Counted from the stretch's first letter, positions 1-7,356 are shown. The stretch is DNA of 14,681 bases from Rhodospirillales bacterium Alpha_05 (GCA_001603335.1 LUYR01000084.1:1-14681), one strand, 5' to 3'. The notes: generated by a model not told the origin, from the sequence alone. A program made the numbers and translations.

Positions 1-602
1 GGCAGGCCGGCGGCCTCGCCGAGCAGGCCGGTGCGCTGGTCGGCGACCTCGACGGCGCGGCGAACGGCATCGGCGAGGTGGTCAAGCTGATCTCCGACAT
101 CGCCGGGCAGACCAACCTCTTGGCGCTCAACGCCTCGATCGAGGCGGCGCGCGCGGGCGACGCGGGCAAGGGCTTCGCGGTGGTGGCGAGCGAGGTCAAG
201 TCCCTCGCCAACGAAACCCAGCGCTCGGTCGGTCAGATCACCGACCAGATCCAGACGATGCAGGAAATGTCGCACCGCATGGTGCAGGCGATCGGCACGA
301 TCCGCACCACCATCACCCAGGTGGACGAAGCCGCGGCGACGATCGCGGCGGCGGTGGAGCAGCAGAACGCCACCACCCGCGACATCTCGCGCAACGTGCA
401 GGAGGTCGCGGGCGGCGCGCAGGAGGTCGCGACCTTGATCTCGGCGGTGTCGCAGCAGGCCACCGAAGTCGGCGACGTCGCCTCCAGCCTGCGCGGCACC
501 GTCGACGAACTCACCGGCGATATCGACGGACTGCACAAGGCGGTCAACGCCGCCGTGGAAACCTCGGTGGCCGAAACCGAACGCCAACTCGCCCGCGCCT
601 GA
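1..602 (+). CDS. Methyl-accepting chemotaxis protein, C-terminal part (5' end outside window)
   Basis: The frame is already open at the left edge (first whole codon at position 3) and ends at the TGA at 600-602, so only the last 199 residues of the chemoreceptor are visible. They form the cytoplasmic signalling domain. The conserved hairpin tip, where receptors contact CheA and CheW, lies at about residues 35-72 of the visible part (GQTNLLALNASIEAARAG, then GKGFAVVASEVKSLA). It is followed by the heptad-rich C-terminal methylation helix with AAAVEQQNATTRDI. The protein ends ...ERQLARA and has no CheR/CheB-binding pentapeptide such as NWETF, so adaptation enzymes would have to bind without a tether. 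The sensor domain is not visible and the ligand cannot be guessed. The next gene, another MCP, is convergent and is a paralogue in this domain. The family call is certain. Confidence 0.95.
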   Translation, partial: QAGGLAEQAGALVGDLDGAANGIGEVVKLISDIAGQTNLLALNASIEAARAGDAGKGFAVVASEVKSLANETQRSVGQITDQIQTMQEMSHRMVQAIGTIRTTITQVDEAAATIAAAVEQQNATTRDISRNVQEVAGGAQEVATLISAVSQQATEVGDVASSLRGTVDELTGDIDGLHKAVNAAVETSVAETERQLARA

Positions 603-617
603 TCCACGCGCGGTCCC

Positions 618-650
618 AAAAAAACGGCGGCCTTCGCGGGGCCGCCGTTT
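618..650. terminator. Bidirectional intrinsic terminator between two convergent MCP genes
   Basis: A perfect 11-bp stem (622-632 with 640-650) encloses a 7-base loop. On the minus strand it is followed by a run of seven T (the A run at 618-624), which makes it a classical intrinsic terminator for the MCP gene ending at 676. On the plus strand only TTT follows, so it is a weaker terminator for the MCP ending at 602. Confidence 0.85.
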
Positions 651-675
651 CCGCATCTGCGCGACGCGCGAGGCC

Positions 676-2019
676 TCAGGCGGCGCGCACCGCGCTCAAG
701 AAGCCGTTGACGTCCTCGCGCATCGCGTCGGACTGGCGGGAGAGGGCCTTCGCCGCCTCCTGCACCGAGCGCGAGGCGTCGCCGGTTTCGCGCGCGCCGG
801 CGTTCAACCCGGCGACGTTCTGGCTCACCTCCTGCGCGCTCGAAGCCGCCTGGGTGATGCTGCGCGCGATATCCGCCGTGGTCGCCTGCTGCTGCTCCAC
901 CGCCGCCGCCACCGAGGCGGTGATCGCGGTGACCGAGGCCATGATCTCGGCGATGCCGCCGATTTCCTTCGCCGTGGTCTGGGTCGCGTCCTGCACCGCG
1001 CCGATCTGCGCGGCGATGTCGCTGGTCGCCTTGGCGGTCTGGTTGGCGAGGTTCTTCACTTCCCCGGCGACCACTGCGAAGCCCTTGCCCGCCTCGCCCG
1101 CGCGCGCCGCCTCGATGGTGGCGTTGAGGGCGAGGAGGTTGGTCTGGTTGGCGACGTCGGAGATCATCTGCACCACCTCGCCGATCTTCTGCGCGGTCTG
1201 TTCCAGGCTCGCCACCAGGGATTCCGCGTGCGCGGTCTGGTCGGCGGCGCGCTTGACGATCGCGTCCGCCTCGTCGATACGGCGGGCGATCTCGGCGATC
1301 GACATGTTCATCTGCTCGGTGGCGGCGGCGACGGAATCCACGCTCTGCGAGGAATCCTGCGCCGCGCCCGCGACCGCCGAGGTCTGGCTCGAGGTGCGCT
1401 CGGCCACCTCCGACATCGACGCCGAGGTTTCCTCGAGGCCGGTGGCGGCGGCGAGGAAGTTGTCGATGTTGGTGAGCATCTGCTCGTTGAACTGAACCGT
1501 CAGGGCCTCGACCTTGAGCGCCCGCGCCTCGCGCACCTTGCGTTCCTTTTCCGCCTCGATCGCGGCGGTCTTGCGCACGATTGCGTTGCGCCGCCAGGTG
1601 TCTACGGCTTTCGCGATGCCGCCGATCTCGTCGGCGCGATCGGTGTATGGCACATGCACCTCGTAATCGGCCTGGGCGAGCACGTCGAGGGCCTTCGAAA
1701 TGTCGCGGATCGGGTGCGAAATCGACCGCCCCATCCAGAACGCGAAGCCGAAGGCGAAGACCAGCACGCCGAAGGTCAGGCTGAGGTCGCTGAGTTGCTC
1801 CGCCTTGACCTCGGCGACGCGGGCGTCGAGGAAGGCGTCGAGCTTCGCCCGCCCGGTCTTGGCATCGACGGCAAAGGCGGAGGTGATCTCGGCGCGGGTG
1901 TCGAGCTTGATGTCCTGTTCGGTGCGGTCGAGGTAGATCGCGGTCAACAGTCCGATGGGCAAGAGAAATGCTGCGCACAGCACGGCGAGCTTGGCGCTGA
2001 CGGAAAAGGTTTTAAACAT
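676..2019 (-). CDS. Methyl-accepting chemotaxis protein with shortened periplasmic domain
   Basis: A 447-residue chemoreceptor. Start chosen at 2019 (MFKTFSVSAKL...) because AGGAA sits 8 bases upstream; an in-frame ATG 13 codons earlier (2058) has no such site and would add a charged leader. Visible order: TM1 about 10-30, periplasmic segment about 31-77, TM2 about 78-97, HAMP about 98-150, then the coiled-coil signalling domain with hairpin tip at 290-325 (NQTNLLALNATIEAARAGEA, GKGFAVVAGEVKNLANQT). The C terminus (FLSAVRAA) lacks a CheR-binding pentapeptide. It would sit in the inner membrane and control CheA through CheW. The periplasmic part is only about 47 residues, far short of the roughly 150 needed for a four-helix bundle or Cache sensor, so it may sense without a periplasmic ligand domain or descend from an internal deletion. 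Convergent with the MCP ending at 602, divergent from the diguanylate cyclase at 2287. Confidence 0.95.
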   Translation of the reverse strand: MFKTFSVSAKLAVLCAAFLLPIGLLTAIYLDRTEQDIKLDTRAEITSAFAVDAKTGRAKLDAFLDARVAEVKAEQLSDLSLTFGVLVFAFGFAFWMGRSISHPIRDISKALDVLAQADYEVHVPYTDRADEIGGIAKAVDTWRRNAIVRKTAAIEAEKERKVREARALKVEALTVQFNEQMLTNIDNFLAAATGLEETSASMSEVAERTSSQTSAVAGAAQDSSQSVDSVAAATEQMNMSIAEIARRIDEADAIVKRAADQTAHAESLVASLEQTAQKIGEVVQMISDVANQTNLLALNATIEAARAGEAGKGFAVVAGEVKNLANQTAKATSDIAAQIGAVQDATQTTAKEIGGIAEIMASVTAITASVAAAVEQQQATTADIARSITQAASSAQEVSQNVAGLNAGARETGDASRSVQEAAKALSRQSDAMREDVNGFLSAVRAA

Positions 2020-2128
2020 GAGCGAAATTCCTGTGAGGCGCGGGAGGGCCGACGCCATTGGGCCGGGCTTCCCGCCCGCCCGGAATCCTGCCCCGGTCGC
2101 GTCGTTTCCTTACCGATTCCCCGCAATA

Positions 2129-2157
2129 ATTTTGTGTGTTTCCAGACTCGGCGTCAA
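2129..2157 (-). promoter_or_regulatory. Likely sigma70-type promoter of the MCP gene
   Basis: On the minus strand TTGACG (2157-2152, 5 of 6 to consensus) is followed after exactly 17 bases by CAAAAT (2134-2129, 4 of 6). Transcription would begin near 2122, leaving a leader of about 100 bases before the start at 2019. This lies in the 267-base divergent spacer 2020-2286. In the rest of that spacer I see no gene and no convincing plus-strand promoter for the diguanylate cyclase. Confidence 0.45.
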
Positions 2158-2286
2158 GGGGGCGGCGGCGGGGCGAGTCGCAGAAATAGATGAGCTTTTC
2201 TCACGTGGCAGTTTCCGGATTCGCTGGACTCGCGCCGACCCGGGCCGTACCTTGGCGCGGTTCCAACTCCAAAGTCGCCGCCACCG

Positions 2287-3783
2287 ATGAGTCCCTCGCT
2301 TTCCCGTTCGGTCCGACCGCAATCCTCCCGAGGCCTCGACGCCCCGGCGCGGCGGCGGATCGTCGCGGCGATCGTCGCGGTGGTGGCGCTCGGCTTCTTC
2401 GGCCTCACCTTCGCCAACTACTGGGTGACCAAGCGGTGGGTGCAGGACACCATCGTGAAGAGCGACCTGCCGCTCACCAGCGACACCCTCTATTCCGAGA
2501 TCCAGCAGGACCTGCTGAAGCCGATCTTCGTCTCGTCGCTGATGGCGCACGACACCTTCCTGCGCGACTGGGTGCTGGCGGGGGAAACCGACTCCCGCCC
2601 GATGATCCGCTACCTGCGCGAGATTCAGGGCAAGTACGACGCCTTCACCGCGTTCTTCGTCTCGGCGCGCACCGGCGTCTACTACCAGTCCAAGGGGGTG
2701 CTGAAAAAGGTCAGCCCCGACGAGCCGCGCGACGTCTGGTTCTATCGCGTGCAGACCATGCACGGGCCGTACGAAACCAACGTCGACCCCGACATGGCGA
2801 ACCAGGATACGATGACGATCTTCATCAACTTCCGGGTTCTCGACTACGAAGGCCGCTTCATCGGCGCCACCGGCGTCGGCCTCCAGGCGACTACGGTGAA
2901 GCAGTTGGTCGAGCGCTATCAGTCGGAATACCGGCGCACCATCACCTTCGTCGACCGCAAGGGGATGCTGAAGCTCTACGGCCGCGACTACGACGCCGCC
3001 GAACCCGACATCCACAAGCGCCCCGGCATCGCGAAAATCGCCGACGCGATCCTCGCCAAGGACCAGGGAAGCTACGAATACACGCGGGATGGCTCGACCT
3101 ACTTCGTCAACAGCCGCTACATCCCCGATCTCGGCTGGTATCTCCTCGTCGAGCAGAACGCCGACGACCGCCTCGCCTCGGCGCAGCGCACCCTGGTCAA
3201 CAACCTCGTCGTCGGCGCGGGCGTCACCCTCGTCGTCACCTTCCTCTGTGCGCTCCTGGTGCGCCGCTCGCAGCGCCGCCTCGAAACCCTGGTCGCCACC
3301 GACACCCTCACCGGCGCGCTCAGCCGCATCGCCTTCGCGGTGATCTTCGCCCAGGCGACCGAACGCGCGCGCCGCGACCCCAAGCCGCTCTCCCTCGCGT
3401 TCTTCGACATCGACCACTTCAAGGCGATCAACGACCAGTACGGCCACGCCGTCGGCGACGCCGTCCTCGTCGCCGTCGCCGACCGCCTGCGCTCCGCCGT
3501 TCGCGCGGGCGACGGCCTCTGCCGCTGGGGCGGCGAGGAGTTCCTCCTCCTGTTCGAAGACTGCGGCATCGACACCGCCTGGCAGATCGCCGAAAAAGCC
3601 CGCGCCGCGGTGACCGCCACGCCCCTGGTGATGGCCGACGGCACCAGCATCGCCATTACCCTCTCCGCCGGCGTCGCCCAGCGCCGCCAAAAGGAAGACG
3701 GCGACACCCTCATCGCCCGCGCCGCCGCCGCCCTCTACCGCGCCAAACACACCGGCCGCAACCGCACCGAACGCGCTGCGTAA
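2287..3783 (+). CDS. Membrane-bound diguanylate cyclase (dCache-like sensor plus GGDEF)
   Basis: A 498-residue protein expected to make cyclic di-GMP from two GTP. Order: short Arg-rich cytoplasmic N terminus, TM1 about 24-46, periplasmic sensor about 47-303, TM2 about 304-325, GGDEF domain about 333-497. The sensor looks like a double Cache domain (for example IFINFRVLDYEGRFIGATGVGL at 178-199 and YIPDLGWYLLVEQ at 278-290). The cyclase has the metal-site FDIDHFKAIND (373-383), GHAVGD (386-391) and the active loop GGEEF (415-419). RAGD at 406-409, five residues before it, is the RxxD product-inhibition site, so the enzyme should be both active and feedback-inhibited. There is no EAL domain. 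The ATG at 2287 has no recognisable Shine-Dalgarno sequence, yet it is the only start that leaves TM1 intact. Divergent from the neighbouring MCP. The signal sensed is unknown. Confidence 0.93.
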   Translation: MSPSLSRSVRPQSSRGLDAPARRRIVAAIVAVVALGFFGLTFANYWVTKRWVQDTIVKSDLPLTSDTLYSEIQQDLLKPIFVSSLMAHDTFLRDWVLAGETDSRPMIRYLREIQGKYDAFTAFFVSARTGVYYQSKGVLKKVSPDEPRDVWFYRVQTMHGPYETNVDPDMANQDTMTIFINFRVLDYEGRFIGATGVGLQATTVKQLVERYQSEYRRTITFVDRKGMLKLYGRDYDAAEPDIHKRPGIAKIADAILAKDQGSYEYTRDGSTYFVNSRYIPDLGWYLLVEQNADDRLASAQRTLVNNLVVGAGVTLVVTFLCALLVRRSQRRLETLVATDTLTGALSRIAFAVIFAQATERARRDPKPLSLAFFDIDHFKAINDQYGHAVGDAVLVAVADRLRSAVRAGDGLCRWGGEEFLLLFEDCGIDTAWQIAEKARAAVTATPLVMADGTSIAITLSAGVAQRRQKEDGDTLIARAAAALYRAKHTGRNRTERAA

Positions 3784-3786
3784 AGT

Positions 3787-3831
3787 TTAAGGGAAAAACG
3801 CTCCTGGGGCCGAGGGGCCCAGCCCCCTTAA
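3787..3831 (+). repeat. GC-rich palindromic (REP-like) element, possible terminator of the diguanylate cyclase gene
   Basis: Just after the stop at 3783, TTAAGGG (3787-3793) pairs with CCCTTAA (3825-3831). CTGGG (3804-3808) pairs with CCCAG (3818-3822) inside. No T run follows. A related element, also in the downstream orientation of its gene and also ending in CCCCCTTAAG, lies at 13081-13128 behind the amidohydrolase. Both therefore look like members of a dispersed intergenic palindrome family that may help end or stabilise transcripts. Confidence 0.5.
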
Positions 3832-3847
3832 GGTTTGGGGCGCAGAG

Positions 3848-4111
3848 CTACTTGAGCTGACTGTCCTTGTTGCCACGGCGATTGATCCCACCCGGCACCG
3901 GGCGACGGTCGAGCGCCTCCTGACACGCCACGCACGTCGTCACTCCCGGCAGCGCCTTGCGCCGCGCTTCGGGAATCTCCTCGCCGCATTCGACGCAATA
4001 GATCTCCCCCGGCCCCGACGGCAACCGCGCCCGCGCACTCGTCACCGCATCGGCGACGCTATCGTCGATCTGCTCCTGCACCGCCCCATCCCGGGTCCAT
4101 CCGCCAGCCAT
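3848..4111 (-). CDS. DksA/TraR-type C4 zinc-finger protein (YbiI-like)
   Basis: A small protein of 87 residues, nearly the same size as E. coli YbiI (88 as I recall). The zinc finger is CVEC (39-42), 17 residues, then CVAC (60-63), so all four zinc ligands are present. Before it lies a short helix (MAGGWTRDGAVQEQIDD) typical of this subfamily. The long N-terminal coiled coil of true DksA, which enters the RNA polymerase secondary channel, is missing, so the ppGpp co-factor role cannot be assumed; function in the family is largely unknown. Start at 4111 is preferred: AGG lies 8 bases upstream and the consensus N terminus begins here. A longer in-frame reading to 4228 adds only low-complexity residues and runs across the likely promoter. 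It stands alone on the minus strand, 182 bases downstream of the sensor kinase. Confidence 0.85.
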   Translation of the reverse strand: MAGGWTRDGAVQEQIDDSVADAVTSARARLPSGPGEIYCVECGEEIPEARRKALPGVTTCVACQEALDRRPVPGGINRRGNKDSQLK

Positions 4112-4146
4112 GGTCTCTGCCTGAGTTTTCGTTGCTGCGTAAGATG

Positions 4147-4175
4147 AGGATAGGGAGACGGGGCTCGCATTCCAA
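4147..4175 (-). promoter_or_regulatory. Likely sigma70-type promoter of the zinc-finger gene
   Basis: On the minus strand TTGGAA (4175-4170) is followed after 17 bases by TATCCT (4152-4147), each 4 of 6 to consensus. Transcription would begin near 4140, about 28 bases before the start codon at 4111. This suggests the zinc-finger gene is transcribed independently of the kinase gene upstream. Confidence 0.45.
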
Positions 4176-4243
4176 GGGCGGCGCCATTGGGCGGGAAGCG
4201 GAAGGGCGGGTATCGGGCGCGGCAGCATCGACCGCGAAGCACC

Positions 4244-4264
4244 AAAACCGGTCGGGCGCCCGAC
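4244..4264 (-). terminator. Possible weak terminator after the regulator-kinase operon
   Basis: A perfect 14-base palindrome (4251-4264, GTCGGGCGCCCGAC) lies 30 bases past the kinase stop. On the minus strand it is followed, after three bases, by a run of four T (4247-4244). The stem is short and the T run is poor, so termination may be partial. The rest of the 182-base spacer 4112-4293 contains only the promoter of the zinc-finger gene. Confidence 0.35.
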
Positions 4265-4293
4265 ATTGCTCCAATTTTAAAGAAAGCTTGTCG

Positions 4294-5343
4294 TCAGATC
4301 GGCCAGTGCAAGTCGAAGGCGGTACCGCCCAATGCTGATGGACGGCAAGTCACCTCGCCGCCATGCGCTCGGGCGATGGCCTGGACCACCGCCAAGCCGA
4401 GCCCACTGCCCCGGCCATGGGGATTCCCTTGCTGAAACGGCTCGAAGATCTGGGCCGCCAGGGAAGTGGAAACACCCGGGCCGCAATCCTCGACCAGCAG
4501 GTGACAAAGTCCCGCGGTGGTTTGAACCGCAATCCGCAACGGCCCGGGTTCGGCGTGGCATAGGGCGTTTTCCAACAACGCCAGCAAAGCTTGGCGTATC
4601 CGGTCGGGATCGCACACCACCGACGGACCATCCATTGGGCAAGACACCGCGAAGCCCGCTTCCCGCAAGCTCGGTTCGAAGACCTGCACCACCGCGCGCG
4701 CCTCCGCCGCCAGGTCGGTCAACTCCCGGCGCAATTCGAGACGCCCGCTTTCCGCCATCCCCACCAGGCGAAGATCCTCGATCAGCCTCCCCAGGCCCTC
4801 GACCTGGGTAAGCAACGACCGGAACAGCGCCGGGTCCGGTTCGAAGACACCGTCGGTCAGCCCTTGCAGGCGTCCGCGCAGCACCGTGACCGGGGTTCGC
4901 AACTCGTGGGCGATCGCCGCGTTCCAGAATCGGCGCTCTCCTTCCACACGCTCCAGGCGCTCGGCCATCACATTGAAATCCCGAACCAACTGGGTGGCTT
5001 CGTCCTGCGGGTGGCCGTCGATGTCGGCGCGGATCGAAAGGTTGCCTTGCGCCACCTGGCGCAGGCTCTCGGCAACAGCATTCAGCGGCGTGATGATCGT
5101 CTTCGATAGCTTCAGCGCGAAGAAAACCGCCGCGCTCAGCGCGACGCCGGTGATCAACGCCATCCACCCCCATTCCAGCGGCGTCGGGAGCCAATCGCCA
5201 CCGTCGGCCTCGACGTTTGGAAACAGCACGAACCAGACGGTGTAGAAGGCATAGGTTCCCAGGAGCGACAGCAGGGTGGCCCCCAGGGCCAGCAGAACCA
5301 TGAAGCGGGTGATCTTGCGGCTCAGATTTCCGGCCACCCTCAT
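4294..5343 (-). CDS. adeS: Two-component sensor histidine kinase, AdeS-like
   Basis: A 349-residue inner-membrane kinase expected to phosphorylate the regulator encoded just upstream. TM1 is about 14-36, the periplasmic loop only about 37-57, TM2 about 58-78 and HAMP about 79-131. The phospho-accepting His146 lies in IAHELRTP (144-151). ATP-binding boxes follow: N259 (LLENALCHA), DCGPG (286-290), FEPF (300-303) and GRGSGLGLA (310-318). The stretch WNAAIAHELRTPVTVLRG and, further on, LTDGVFEPDPALF closely match my memory of Acinetobacter AdeS (about 357 residues), closer than BaeS. With so short a periplasmic loop, sensing probably occurs in or near the membrane. The start ATG overlaps the stop of the regulator gene by four bases (ATGA), implying translational coupling. 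The pair faces the efflux operon that it probably controls. The kinase call is certain; the Ade assignment rests on recall, not a search. Confidence 0.92.
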   Translation of the reverse strand: MRVAGNLSRKITRFMVLLALGATLLSLLGTYAFYTVWFVLFPNVEADGGDWLPTPLEWGWMALITGVALSAAVFFALKLSKTIITPLNAVAESLRQVAQGNLSIRADIDGHPQDEATQLVRDFNVMAERLERVEGERRFWNAAIAHELRTPVTVLRGRLQGLTDGVFEPDPALFRSLLTQVEGLGRLIEDLRLVGMAESGRLELRRELTDLAAEARAVVQVFEPSLREAGFAVSCPMDGPSVVCDPDRIRQALLALLENALCHAEPGPLRIAVQTTAGLCHLLVEDCGPGVSTSLAAQIFEPFQQGNPHGRGSGLGLAVVQAIARAHGGEVTCRPSALGGTAFDLHWPI

Positions 5344-6059
5344 GAAACGTCTCCCAACCGATAGCCGACCCCGCGCACGCTCTCCGGAACTCCCGCAAAC
5401 CCCGCAGCCTCCAGCTTCTTGCGCAGCTTGCTGATGTGGCTATCCACCGTCCGCTCCAGCGCCTCGCCCTCGGGCAGGCAGGACACCAGAAGCTCCTCGC
5501 GTTCGAAGACCCGGCGCGGCGTTTGCATCAGGCGGACGAGAATCCTGAATTCGGTCAGCGTCAGAGGCAGGGCCTGAAGACCTCCCTCGGTCTGCGCGGC
5601 GATCTCGTGGCTCTCCAGATCCGCCTGCAGACGCCCGAGCCGAATGAAGCGCTGCTCCGTTTGCTCGCTGCCGGAACGAGCGCGCCGCAACACCGCCTGA
5701 ACACGGGCGACCACCTCGGCGGGGTTGAACGGCTTGACCACGTAGTCGTCCGCCCCGATCCGCAGTCCCATCAGCTTGTCGATGTCCTGGTCCATGGCGG
5801 TGAGCATGATGACCGGCGTACCGCCGCGGTGCCGCACCTCCACCAGCACCTGCCAACCGTCCAGGTAGGGCATCTGCACATCCAGAATGATCAGGTCCGG
5901 CTTGAGCGACAGGTGCATCTCCAGCGCCCTGCGCCCATCGGCGGCGTGCACGCTGCGCAGGCCGCTCCGCCCCAGGTAGGCGGTCAGGATCTCGGCGATC
6001 TCGGGCTCGTCCTCGGCGATGAGGACGAGCGGCTGCGGTTCGGCAATCGAGGAAGGCAT
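5340..6059 (-). CDS. adeR: OmpR-family response regulator, AdeR-like
   Basis: A 239-residue DNA-binding response regulator. The receiver domain (about 11-126) has acidic residues E16 and D17, the phospho-acceptor D60 (LIILDVQMP), T87 and K109 (VVKPFNP). The winged-helix domain (about 135-237) has its recognition helix at 200-216 (ALERTVDSHISKLRKKL) and ends in VRGVGYRL. The segment TPVIMLTAMDQDIDK, followed by LRIGADDYVVKPFNP, is almost the same as in Acinetobacter AdeR as I recall it, which supports orthology to AdeR rather than BaeR or PhoB. Start chosen at 6059, where AGGGG precedes the ATG by 4 bases and the receiver begins at the usual distance; upstream in-frame codons would read through the promoter spacer. 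First gene of the minus-strand operon, it probably binds the 6060-6195 spacer and activates the divergent pump genes. Confidence 0.93.
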   Translation of the reverse strand: MPSSIAEPQPLVLIAEDEPEIAEILTAYLGRSGLRSVHAADGRRALEMHLSLKPDLIILDVQMPYLDGWQVLVEVRHRGGTPVIMLTAMDQDIDKLMGLRIGADDYVVKPFNPAEVVARVQAVLRRARSGSEQTEQRFIRLGRLQADLESHEIAAQTEGGLQALPLTLTEFRILVRLMQTPRRVFEREELLVSCLPEGEALERTVDSHISKLRKKLEAAGFAGVPESVRGVGYRLGDVS

Positions 6060-6195
6060 GGGGCCCCTGCGTGGTTTCGTTGGGCCTCCACTGTATCTCC
6101 ACAAACCCTCGACGGAAACGCCATCCGCTCCGCCTATGGTGGTTTTCCTGCCGATCCGGCAGTGCGTTGTGACGATGCCCACGAAAGGTCGGTAC
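6060..6195. promoter_or_regulatory. Divergent control region between adeR-like and efflux operons
   Basis: This 136-base spacer separates the start codons of two divergent operons and must hold both promoters. It contains an inverted repeat CTGCCG-ATC-CGGCAG at 6148-6162, a plausible operator about 35 bases before the adaptor start. It also has two direct copies of GTGGTTT (6071-6077 and 6139-6145). I find no hexamer pair close to the sigma70 consensus in either direction, which fits promoters that depend on an activator such as the adjacent regulator. The role of the repeats is inferred. Confidence 0.5.
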
Positions 6196-7335
6196 ATGAG
6201 GAGCGAGAGTCGATTCCGTCGTTACGCCGGGGTCATCATGGCGATGGCGGCACTTGCCGGATGCGACGATGCCGCCGCTCCCGAGCCGCCGCCACCTACG
6301 CCGGTGACGGTGACGACGCTGGTTCCCTCTCATGTGGAGTTGACCGAGGACCTTCCGGGACGCGTCGCCGCCGTACGCGTCGCGGAGATTCGTCCGCAGG
6401 TCGGCGGCATCGTGCGCCGCCGTCTGTTCGAGCAGGGCGCGGAGATTCAGGCGGGCGAGCCGCTGTTTCAGATCGACCCCGCGCCGTTCAAGGCCGATGC
6501 CGAAATGGCCGCGGCCGCGTTGAAGCGCGCCGAATCCGCCCTGGCGCGGGCACGGGCGCAAACCCGGCGCCTCGAGCCCCTGGTCGCGACGGAGGCGATC
6601 AGTCGCCAGGCGTATGACGATGCCGTTGCGCAGCGGGATCAAGCGGCGGCGGATGTCACCCAGGCTCGGGCGACCCTGGCCCGCCGCCATCTGGATTTGA
6701 AGTTCGCCACGGTGGACGCGCCGATCTTTGGACGCATCGATCAGGCGTTGGTCACCGAAGGTGCGCTGGTGTCGCCCTCCGACGCCACTCCGATGGCGCG
6801 GATTCAGCAGGTCGATCAGGTTTACGTGGATGTGCGCCAGCCCGCCGCGAGGCTCGCCGGCCTGCGGCAAACCCTGGCATCGCCTGAGGCCGAGCGCCGC
6901 ACCGCGGTCGCGATTCTCCGCCAGGACGGGACGCCCTACGACGTGAGCGGCCGCATTCTGTTCTCCGGCATCGCCGTCGATGCGGAAACCGGCGACGTAC
7001 TCCTGCGCGTCCTGGTGGACAACCCCCGGAGAGATCTCCTGCCCGGAATGTTCGTGCGCGCCCGCGTGCCGCGCGCCAGCTACGCCGATGCCTTGCTGGT
7101 GCCCCAGGAAGCCGTCGCCCGCGTCGGCGGGATGCCGCAGGTGTGGGTGGTCGAAAGCGGCGACGCGGTCCGCGCCGTTCCGGTGGAGTTGGGCGAGCTG
7201 GTCGAGCGCCGCTACCGCATCCGAAGCGGCCTTGAGGCCGGCGAGCGGATCGTCGTCGAGGGGCAGCAGCGGCTGAGAGACGGGGCCGTCGTCGCGCCGC
7301 GCGAATGGCGGCCGCTCGGCCTCGCCGCACGCTGA
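6196..7335 (+). CDS. adeA: RND efflux periplasmic adaptor lipoprotein (AdeA/MexA/AcrA family)
   Basis: A 379-residue adaptor that links the pump to the outer-membrane channel. Start at 6196 is supported by AAAGG 7 bases upstream; an ATG at 6175 has a weaker context. A lipoprotein signal ends in ALAGC, so Cys23 is the lipidated residue. The next residue is Asp24, which in the Lol rule keeps a lipoprotein in the inner membrane. A Pro-rich linker (29-36) follows. Lipoyl halves lie at about 62-98 and 170-203, enclosing an alpha-helical hairpin (about 100-168). The hairpin tip carries RLEPLVATEAIS (125-136), an exact match to the RLxxLxxxxxxS motif used to dock on TolC-type channels. A beta-barrel and a membrane-proximal domain complete the protein. 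First gene of the plus-strand operon, 21 bases before the pump gene. Drug substrates cannot be read from the sequence. Confidence 0.93.
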   Translation: MRSESRFRRYAGVIMAMAALAGCDDAAAPEPPPPTPVTVTTLVPSHVELTEDLPGRVAAVRVAEIRPQVGGIVRRRLFEQGAEIQAGEPLFQIDPAPFKADAEMAAAALKRAESALARARAQTRRLEPLVATEAISRQAYDDAVAQRDQAAADVTQARATLARRHLDLKFATVDAPIFGRIDQALVTEGALVSPSDATPMARIQQVDQVYVDVRQPAARLAGLRQTLASPEAERRTAVAILRQDGTPYDVSGRILFSGIAVDAETGDVLLRVLVDNPRRDLLPGMFVRARVPRASYADALLVPQEAVARVGGMPQVWVVESGDAVRAVPVELGELVERRYRIRSGLEAGERIVVEGQQRLRDGAVVAPREWRPLGLAAR

Positions 7336-7356
7336 GCCGTCAGGAGCATCGCCGGA

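Noticed and set aside
2206..2226. Sigma54 promoter before the diguanylate cyclase
   Set aside because: TGGCAG occurs, but the following GC lies 16 bases after the GG instead of 12, so the -24/-12 geometry fails.
2110..3750. A 546-codon minus-strand frame antisense to the diguanylate cyclase
   Set aside because: Composition is Val/Gly/Glu/Asp repeats typical of the complement of GC-rich coding sequence, and the plus-strand frame is a clear GGDEF protein.
4294..6059. Assignment of the two-component pair to BaeSR
   Set aside because: The general fold fits, but recalled signature segments and the divergent efflux layout fit AdeRS better. A tree would be needed to settle it.
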